From an uncultured Lachnoclostridium sp. (GTDB taxonomy: Bacteria; Bacillota; Clostridia; Lachnospirales; Lachnospiraceae), in NCBI GenBank assembly GCA_958425285.1, contig CATZVV010000106.1, positions 1 to 6,582 of the forward strand: a stretch of DNA of 6,582 bases, given 5' to 3'. This document shows, piece after piece, positions 1 to 6,300 of the stretch. Position numbers and translations under genes: made by a program. How positions within the stretch are numbered: the first letter of the stretch is position 1; each line of letters opens with the position of its first letter. The notes under the pieces are model-generated. The model had not been told where the DNA came from and searched no databases. It saw nothing but the letters and a program-made list of their open reading frames with translations.

Positions 1-696
1 AAAATAAAAGAAATAGACTTCGGTGAAAAGGGTGCAATTAAATTTCATGCCTCTGTCGCCAGTGAAGGCGATAAAGGCGCTGAAATGGAACTTCATCTTG
101 ATTCGGAAGACGGAACATTAATCGGTAAACTTTCTGTTTCTGATACCGGAGGTGCAGATGAATACAAAATTTTTTCGACAGATGTAGAATCCATTGCAGG
201 AGTACATGATTTGTACATTGTATTTAAAGGAGATTCCGAAGAAGAATTAATGAAGTTTGATTACTGGCAGTTTGAAAAAGAACCTGAACCGGTTCCAACA
301 CAGACGCCTGCACCATCTCCTTCATCAAAACCTATCTTGACCGGAACCCCTGCTCCAACAACTGAAAGTCTGACACCGAAAAAAAAAGAGGTTGAGACAC
401 CAAAATTAAAAGTTTCTAAGGTTAAGGGAGTTGTTGTTAAAGCAGTAAAAGGGAAAAAAGCAAAGCTCACTTGGAAAAAAGTTAAGGGGGCAGTAAAATA
501 TGAAATCATATATTCAATGGACAAGAAGATGAAAAAGGGCAAGAAAAAAGCCATATCCAAAAAAACAGAATATAAGATTAAAAAGCTTAAAAAGGGCAAG
601 AAATATTATGTAAAAATAAGAGCTTGCCAAAAAGATGAAAGTGGTAAAGTTGTGTATGGCAGTTATAGCACAATAAAGAAGTTTAAAGTTAAATAA
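1..696 (+). CDS. Secreted CBM6 protein with lysine-rich Fn3-like C-terminus (5'-truncated)
   Basis: The reading frame is open from base 1 to the TAA at 694-696, giving 231 residues of a C-terminal fragment. The in-frame ATG at 85 lies inside a domain and is not the real start. Residues 1-91 match the CBM6 pattern: a 'DFG' strand, 'ASVASEG', 'ELHLDSEDGTLIGKLSV', 'TGG', 'GVHDLYIVFKG' and the terminal 'FDYWQF'. CBM6 modules bind xylan, beta-glucan or related chains and normally accompany a glycoside hydrolase, which would lie upstream of the window. Residues 92-126 are a Pro/Thr/Ser-rich linker. Residues 127-231 are about 37% lysine and follow the Fn3 pattern ('LTWKKVKGAVKYEI', 'YKIKKLKKGKKYYVKIRA'). 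No LPXTG or membrane anchor follows, so any surface attachment would be non-covalent. The CBM6 call is solid; the partner enzyme and substrate are unknown. Confidence 0.88.
   Translation, partial: KIKEIDFGEKGAIKFHASVASEGDKGAEMELHLDSEDGTLIGKLSVSDTGGADEYKIFSTDVESIAGVHDLYIVFKGDSEEELMKFDYWQFEKEPEPVPTQTPAPSPSSKPILTGTPAPTTESLTPKKKEVETPKLKVSKVKGVVVKAVKGKKAKLTWKKVKGAVKYEIIYSMDKKMKKGKKKAISKKTEYKIKKLKKGKKYYVKIRACQKDESGKVVYGSYSTIKKFKVK
379..693 (+). other. Lysine-rich Fn3-like domain, copy 1
   Basis: This is the C-terminal 105-residue module of the CBM6 protein. About 39 of its residues are lysine and very few are acidic, so it is strongly cationic. It keeps Fn3 landmarks: a Trp in strand B ('LTWKKVKGA'), a Tyr in strand C ('KYEIIYS') and the 'LKKGKKYYVKIRA' strand E-F signature. 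It is the same kind of module as the tail of the small secreted protein at 3027-3302; both share 'TWKKVKGA' and a 'G-K-x-YYVK' segment. Binding to anionic wall polymers is an inference from charge. Confidence 0.75.
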
Positions 697-715
697 TTCA
701 ATCATATAGAAAGAA

Positions 716-757
716 AACACGCAAACAGAAATCGTGAGAACGATTTCTGTTTGTGTT
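716..757 (+). terminator. Rho-independent terminator-like hairpin, possibly bidirectional
   Basis: Bases 722-735 pair perfectly with 740-753 (14 bp) around a GAGA loop, which is a GNRA tetraloop. AACA (716-719) can extend the stem with TGTT (754-757) across a two-base bulge. If the functional stem is the inner 10 bp (726-735 with 740-749), the following bases TTTGTGTT (750-757) act as an imperfect U-tract. An A-rich stretch precedes the stem, so it could also stop transcription on the minus strand. It sits 19 bases after the CBM6 gene and 32 bases before the GH43 start. Because the U-tract is interrupted, it may attenuate rather than block read-through into the GH43 gene. Confidence 0.6.
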
Positions 758-789
758 CCTAAAACAAAGGTTCTTAGAATGGAGATAAC

Positions 790-2415
790 ATGGCGAAAAA
801 AATTTTACTTTACACAAGAATTCCAGATAATAAATTTTGTCTTCCATCATATGGAAATAGCGTACATTTTTCTGTTTCAAATAATGGAGAAGATTTTATA
901 CCATTGAATAATAATCGTGGAATTTTATATGCAAAAGCTGAAATTGATGAAAAAAACCAAATTGTTGAAAAGGGGTTATTGACTCCGGTTATTACTCTGC
1001 TTTCAAATGGTGATTATGGCATTTTTGCAAAACGTACCGACTCGAAAGGAATTCTAGAAGAAAATAGTGATTCATTAAGATTACTATGGACAACAAAAGA
1101 TTTTCTCTCCTTTGTGGAGCATGGCCTAGTTGAAATAGAAGAAAAATATCAGTTGGATAATGCAACAGATTGTATTGATATCAGTGATAAAATTTATGAG
1201 GGAATACAGCAACAATATTTTCCAATCCATAATACTTTTATGGATATCCCTGAAAAGCTGGTTGTTTCTTCTAAAGAAGAATTGCAAAATGTCGTTTTTA
1301 CGGCACATTACTCAGATGGTTCAACATCAATAAAAAAATATGATTTTGACACCTCAGGAGTAGATTTTAATTGCCCTGGGGTATATTCTATTCAAGGAAA
1401 AATTCGTCAGAAAAAATATCCATTTCCACTTGCTGTTGGGTTTGCTGACCCTGTTATTTTTCTGTGGGAAAACAAATATTACTATATTGCTACGAATGAT
1501 AATAATGGTAACATCGGATTTTTGGTTCGTGAAGCAGACGATGTTTCCGATTTGTTTTTACCGGAAACCAAGCAACATCTTATTTTAGATAAGAATCCGG
1601 AACTCAAATTACTTCAGACATTCTGGGCACCTGAGTTTCATGTGATTGGTGGACGGGTTTATATACTTTTTGCAGTTAGTGGTGATTGCTTTAATCCACA
1701 ATGTCATATGATGCGTTTGAAACAGGGAGGTTGTATTACAAATGCAGACGACTGGGAAATGCCTGTTCGTGTCAGAAAAATGGATGGAACTTTTTTGGCA
1801 GAAGAGGGAATTACTCTTGACATGACTCATTTTTCTATTCATGGAGAGTCTTATTTTGTTTGGTCATATCGTTTACATTGTATGGCAGAGGGCGATACAG
1901 GTTCTATGTTATATATCGCTTCAACCAATCCGAAAGAACCCTGGAGGCTGACGAGTGAACCTGTTCTTCTCTCCAGACCTCTTTATGGTTGGGAGAATGT
2001 TAATCAAACCATTAATAATGAAGGACCATATGCTTTAGTTACGAATGATAAAGTATATATTTCTTATTCAGGTGGAGCTGCTACAAGCTGGACATATGCG
2101 GTTGGAATGCTTTCTTTAGATATAAACAAAGAACCATTAAATGCAAATAACTGGAAAAAAAGTAAATACCCGGCATTGGCATTTTCAGAGAAAAATGGTA
2201 TTTATGGCCCCGGTCACAATTCATTTTTTAAGGATAAAGAAGGTGATACTTATATTGCCTACCATGCAGAAGTAAAGGAGGCTGATGCACCTAGAAGTTC
2301 GGCAATACATCGGGTTCATTTTAACTGTCATGGCGTTCCTGTATTGAATATGTACTATGATAAGGATATAAAAAAAGAATATCGTGTAATTCACTTGGAT
2401 CTTGTTTTGGCTTAA
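790..2415 (+). CDS. GH43-family glycoside hydrolase with internal Ig-like domain, probably cytoplasmic
   Basis: The product is a complete 541-residue protein. The ATG at 790 is set by GGAG at 781-784 with a 5-base spacer. There is no signal peptide (it begins MAKKILLYTR) and it has eight cysteines, so it is probably cytoplasmic and acts on imported oligosaccharides. Residues 1-115 look like propeller-type GH43 N-terminal sequence ('YGNSVHFSVSNNGEDFIPLNN', 'GILYAKA'). Residues 150-205 resemble a bacterial Ig-like (Big_4-type) domain ('FTAHYSDGST', 'CPGVYSIQGKI'). The catalytic part begins near 215. Expected GH43 residues are present: base D220 in 'FADPVIF', the 'WAPEFH' motif at 279-284, pKa-modulating D344 in 'LDMTHF', acid E411 in 'NNEGPY', and H476 in 'GPGH'. 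GH43 enzymes are inverting arabinofuranosidases, xylosidases, arabinanases or galactosidases; the exact activity cannot be read here. No convincing promoter lies directly upstream, so it may depend on read-through past the hairpin. Confidence 0.9.
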   Translation: MAKKILLYTRIPDNKFCLPSYGNSVHFSVSNNGEDFIPLNNNRGILYAKAEIDEKNQIVEKGLLTPVITLLSNGDYGIFAKRTDSKGILEENSDSLRLLWTTKDFLSFVEHGLVEIEEKYQLDNATDCIDISDKIYEGIQQQYFPIHNTFMDIPEKLVVSSKEELQNVVFTAHYSDGSTSIKKYDFDTSGVDFNCPGVYSIQGKIRQKKYPFPLAVGFADPVIFLWENKYYYIATNDNNGNIGFLVREADDVSDLFLPETKQHLILDKNPELKLLQTFWAPEFHVIGGRVYILFAVSGDCFNPQCHMMRLKQGGCITNADDWEMPVRVRKMDGTFLAEEGITLDMTHFSIHGESYFVWSYRLHCMAEGDTGSMLYIASTNPKEPWRLTSEPVLLSRPLYGWENVNQTINNEGPYALVTNDKVYISYSGGAATSWTYAVGMLSLDINKEPLNANNWKKSKYPALAFSEKNGIYGPGHNSFFKDKEGDTYIAYHAEVKEADAPRSSAIHRVHFNCHGVPVLNMYYDKDIKKEYRVIHLDLVLA

Positions 2416-2452
2416 AAGTTCAATATTTTAATAATTTATCAATTTTCTTATA

Positions 2453-2481
2453 TTGGATTAGACTTTGCACTATGGTATAAT
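2453..2481 (+). promoter_or_regulatory. Sigma-A-type promoter with extended -10 for the Fn3-like protein/GH95 operon
   Basis: The -10 box TATAAT at 2476-2481 is perfect and is preceded by TG at 2473-2474, making an extended -10 (TGGTATAAT). The -35 candidate TTGGAT (2453-2458) keeps only the TTG of the consensus, but it is spaced exactly 17 bases away, and the A/T-rich stretch 2423-2452 could act as an UP element. The predicted start is near 2488, leaving a leader of about 70 bases. It lies just after the GH43 stop and should drive the genes starting at 2559 and 3330. Confidence 0.75.
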
Positions 2482-2489
2482 TTATTATC

Positions 2490-2503
2490 AGAAATCGGTT
2501 TAG
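2490..2503 (+). promoter_or_regulatory. Candidate cre / LacI-family operator
   Basis: AGAAATCGGTTTAG has the symmetric core AAA-N-CG-N-TTT of CcpA cre sites and other LacI-family operators, and sits at about +2 relative to the predicted transcription start, a usual repression position. It matches 9 of the 12 defined positions of TGAAANCGNTTTCA; the left T and the right CA flank are missing. It could mediate catabolite repression or control by a local LacI-type regulator. With this number of mismatches in AT-rich DNA, chance is a real alternative. Confidence 0.3.
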
Positions 2504-2558
2504 GCAGTGATTAAAAATTGCATTATAAATGAAGTGATGAGAAGGAGGCAGTAAATTT

Positions 2559-3305
2559 ATGCGACGAAATATGGTATGGGGTATGTTTGCATTGCTATTT
2601 CTTTTGGGAGTATCATTCTCTTTTGAACATAGCATTTCAGCCAATAGTACCTCTGTGGCAATTACACCAAATCAGTTGGAGAATACGGTATCCGTTACAG
2701 TATCTGATGCCGGACTGAACGGAAAGGAAGTTTCAGTCGTTTGTTACGATCCAAGTTTATCAGGGTCCGTAAATGACTTGACGGGGAATAAGAAGTCCAT
2801 TGTATATATGAATCAATATACTGTAAATGGGACAGCTTCGTTTACGTTCCGCGTGAAAAAGCAATTGGTTCAAGGCTTATATACTCTTGTTGTGACTTCT
2901 GAGAAGGGACAAATTATAAAACAATTTCGATGCATCCCTGAAGAGGTAAAAAATTCACCCGCACCGACAGATGGATCAAAAAAAGCGGCTGAAAAGAAAA
3001 CTACTAAGAAAAAAGTTTTAAAAGCACCGGCAGGCGTAAAGGTGAAAGCAATTGCAAAACGAAAAATACGTGTTACCTGGAAAAAGGTAAAAGGCGCTAA
3101 AGGTTATATTATCAGTACTTCAACGAAAAAGAAAGGAAAGTACAAAGCTAAATTAACAGTAAAAGGCGGTTCTAAAAAGAAAGCTATACTGAAAAAGATG
3201 AAGAGTGGTAAAGTTTATTATGTTAAGGTAAAGGCTTATCAGCTTTCCGGTAAAAAGAAAGTGGCTGGTAAATTGTCGAAAGCGAAAAAAGTAAAGGTAC
3301 GCTAA
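2559..3305 (+). CDS. Small secreted protein: signal peptide, Ig-like domain, lysine-rich Fn3-like tail
   Basis: The product is 248 residues. The ATG at 2559 follows AAGGAGG (2542-2548) with a 10-base spacer. Residues 1-28 form a Sec signal peptide: MRRN, a hydrophobic core (WGMFALLFLLGVSFSF) and a likely cut after SISA. Residues 33-125 look like an all-beta Ig-like domain ('NTVSVTVSDAGLNGKEVSVVCYDP', 'TASFTFRVKK', 'QGLYTLVVTS'). Residues 130-155 are a short charged linker. Residues 156-248 are a lysine-saturated Fn3-like domain ('IRVTWKKVKGAKGYI', 'KVYYVKVKAY'); 41 of the last 118 residues are lysine. No catalytic motif is seen, so a binding, adaptor or surface-coating role is inferred. It is the first gene after the promoter at 2453-2481 and lies 24 bases ahead of the GH95 gene, implying co-transcription and a role near that enzyme. 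The function is otherwise unknown. Confidence 0.88.
   Translation: MRRNMVWGMFALLFLLGVSFSFEHSISANSTSVAITPNQLENTVSVTVSDAGLNGKEVSVVCYDPSLSGSVNDLTGNKKSIVYMNQYTVNGTASFTFRVKKQLVQGLYTLVVTSEKGQIIKQFRCIPEEVKNSPAPTDGSKKAAEKKTTKKKVLKAPAGVKVKAIAKRKIRVTWKKVKGAKGYIISTSTKKKGKYKAKLTVKGGSKKKAILKKMKSGKVYYVKVKAYQLSGKKKVAGKLSKAKKVKVR
3027..3302 (+). other. Lysine-rich Fn3-like domain, copy 2
   Basis: This is the C-terminal module of the small secreted protein, residues 157-248. It aligns by eye with the tail of the CBM6 protein at 379-693: 'TWKKVKGA' in both, then an aromatic-containing strand, a Lys/Gly turn, a 'G-K-x-YYVK' strand and a closing 'K-x-KVK' strand. Spacing and charge are similar while much of the sequence between landmarks differs, suggesting an old shared module rather than a recent duplication. 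Confidence 0.72.
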
Positions 3306-3329
3306 TTGACTGTCGAATTGGAGGTTAGT

Positions 3330-6300
3330 ATGAAACGAATTATAAATTTAAAACGGGGGATGGCTGTACTTATGGTGGCATCATTAATAACAGCTCCCTT
3401 TGTTCCATTATCGGATATTCAGGCTCCTGTCGCTCAGGCTGAAACACAGACATGGAAGTATGGTCTTAATGGGGCATTGGGCTTTAATGAAAATACATAT
3501 TCTACCATTGAAAAAAGTACAACAGAAAATTCCTGGCGTGAAGGCTCTGTTACTGCGAATGGTGAAATTGCTTTTATTGAAAGTTGTGATCCGGACGAAG
3601 ATGTATTTATTTTTAATAATACAAAGATTGTTACGGATGGAACAGATTTTTATGAGACGCCGGATATTAGCAGCATTTTGGATGATCAGAGAAAGGGTGC
3701 CGTTATAAGACTCAGTAACAGTGACTTTCCGTGGATTAGTGCAGTTAATAAGTATGCTTCTGAAAAGTATGGAACCGGATGGGGCTTAACATGGCCGCGG
3801 CCATATCAGCCGGCTAGCCAGTACCGAATCAAAAATAATAGCTTTACAGAAGAAAATAAAGAAAACTATAACCGTTATACGAATTATGAAACTGGTGAGG
3901 TCGGTGTGCAGTGGAAAGACTCAGATGGAAATGAGTGGGACAGGCGTTCATTCGCTTCACGTAGTGATGATATTATCGTTACATATATTGAAGCTCCTGA
4001 TAATGAAGATTTAGATATTACACTGAGTATTGATCATATGGTAGAAATGAGAAATCAGGGTACTGTTAATCCACGTCCGGATTCAGATTATATTGTAACA
4101 GAAGATGACAAAGGTTATACATTTGGTATGGTAGGAAAGTACCCTCATCAATTGCGAAAGGGCAGCAAAAATCGTGAGGAAACCTTGTTTGCAAATGGGG
4201 GCTGGGGTTCTGCAACACGTATTATCACCGATGGAAATGTAGACTATCAGGCAGATTTGCGTACAATTACAAATGTAAATGGATTTGGTTCAGGGACCAT
4301 TACGGATGCAAAGGATCCGAAACTTACTATTACTGGTACAAAATCCGTTATGCTTATTACAAAAGTTGACAGACAGGATGATGGATGTGAGAATGTTGAT
4401 GATGTAAAGGAACTGTTATATGATCGTTTGATTAGTGATATTGATGGAGTTGTTGCAAAATACAATGTTAAAAACACAAATGATTCTTATAAAAAATTAC
4501 TGGATCCGCATGTGAAGATTCATGGCGGGATGTTTGATAATGTCCGCATTGATTTGTGTGAGACAGAGGATGAAAAAGAAGATCGCAATTTGACAAATAC
4601 AGAATTGATTGCCAGACAAAATAGTGACAAGTCGGAGATCAATAAAGCTTTCTTGGAACGTATTTATAATAATGGGCGTTTTGGTTTGATTTGTGCGAGC
4701 GGTTATCATACAACAAGGTTAAGCGCGATTTGGACGGGTACATGGAAGCCGGATTGGAGCGGAGATTTTACCTTAGATGCGAATACCAATCTTCAGATTT
4801 CCGGTATGAATACAGGAAATATGGAAGGTGCCAGTGAAGGTTATATTAATTTTATTGTCCGCATGGTAGCAGACTGGGAAACGGATGCAAAGAATATATA
4901 TGGCATGACAAATGCAATTAAAGCACCACCTCGTGTAGACGGAACCGGGCAGGCGGGAAGTTTCCACTTTTTGGATGGGTATCCTCACATCTATGTAAAT
5001 GGTATTACAGATTGGTTGATACTTCCGATGTTTGAATATTGGCAATGCTATGGAGACAGAGAAATTGAAGTTGGTAAGGATATTGATTTGGAAAGAAATC
5101 AGCAGGTACTGGATTGGTCAGATGAGGATGTAGAACGAATTCGAAGTACCGGTAAGATGAAACTGGTTGAAGATATTCTTTATCCAATGCTTGATAAAAC
5201 AATGAATTTCTGGCTTCAGTATGTAGATGAGCGTTACTACACAGATGGCGATGGCGAGATTCATATGGATGACGGGACTACTTTGTCAGAAGCAATAGCT
5301 GCCGGAGATACGGATGCGAAATATTTGTATTCACCGGGATATTCTCCAGAAAATTCACCGGCAGAAAATGATGATAATTCTGTTTATGCATTGACATATA
5401 ATACTACGATGGATATTTCAGCATCCCATGATACATTATTTATGGCAAGAGAAATACTGGATGTAGTAAAACCGTCAGATGCACAGGAAAAATTAAATAA
5501 ATGGAAAGATTTTGAAAGCAAAATTCCAGAATATTTATATGCTGATACGGGTGAACTAAAAGAATGGGCAACAGAAAATCTTGGAGAAAAACATAGGCAC
5601 AGACATGTCAGTCATGCATATCCGGCTTGGCCAGGCTACGAAACACAGACAAATGAAGCTTTGCGTGAAGGCGTTTTAAAGGCTATGACATATCGTTCAC
5701 AGGCATACAACGGACAGGAAGCTCCGGAGTCTCACGGCCCTACACACAAAGCGTTAGTAGCTGCACGATTGAAGGATTCGGAAAGTCTGGATTCTGTATT
5801 GCGCTATTTGATGACAAATAATTACCAATACAGTTCTATGATGACGTCGCATAACAGCAATCATAGTTCTACCTATTGTACAGATTCTGCATTTGGTATT
5901 ATGGGAGCTGTTAATGAATCTTTCCTTTATTCCAATACAGGAAAAATAGAAATACTTCCAACTTTGTTAGATACATTAGGAAGTGGAAGTATCACTGGAT
6001 TGAGAGCCAGATGTAATGCAGAAGCCAATAGGATTTCATGGAATATGGAGGAGAACAAAGCTTCTGTAACAGTAACATCCAATAAAGAGGATAATAAGAT
6101 TGCACTTTCATGCGGTTCTGCATGGAGTGAGGCAAAAATTAATGGTGTGAAGCAGGCGGTTAAAATAGATGAGCAAGACAAAGCCTATGTTGCACTTGAT
6201 TTAAATAAAAATGAAGCTGTTACGGTAGAATTTACTTTGGGCGATCGGATTCATATTTCAACGTCCACAGACACTCAAAAACGTGTTTCCGTTGGTGACA

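Noticed and set aside
85..87. ATG at 85 as the start of the first gene
   Set aside because: It lies within the CBM6 domain, the frame is open upstream to base 1 with matching CBM6 sequence, and no ribosome binding site precedes it.
682..710. Promoter-like TTTAAA - 17 bases - TATAGA ahead of the terminator hairpin
   Set aside because: Both boxes match the consensus at only 4 of 6 positions in very AT-rich sequence, and the transcript would begin right at the hairpin; this is not distinguishable from chance.
261..720. Minus-strand ORFs at 261-599 and 514-720 opposite the CBM6/Fn3-like gene
   Set aside because: They are Phe/Leu-rich antisense mirrors of lysine-rich coding sequence (AAA/AAG read as TTT/CTT), without an RBS or recognisable domain.
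2416..2452. Possible terminator after the GH43 stop (CAATAT near 2421 against ATATTG near 2450)
   Set aside because: The stem is only six A/T-dominated pairs with a long loop and overlaps the -35 region; too weak to call.
3400..3708. Plus-strand 102-codon ORF inside the start of the GH95 gene
   Set aside because: It is in another frame of a gene with clear domain matches, signal peptide and RBS; its product is low-complexity and unlike any family I know.
3791..3804. Perfect GC-rich 14-base palindrome ATGGCCGCGGCCAT within the GH95 gene
   Set aside because: It encodes a Trp-Pro-Arg-Pro stretch in frame within the N-terminal domain, has no partner copy that I saw, and is not at a gene boundary; probably coincidental.
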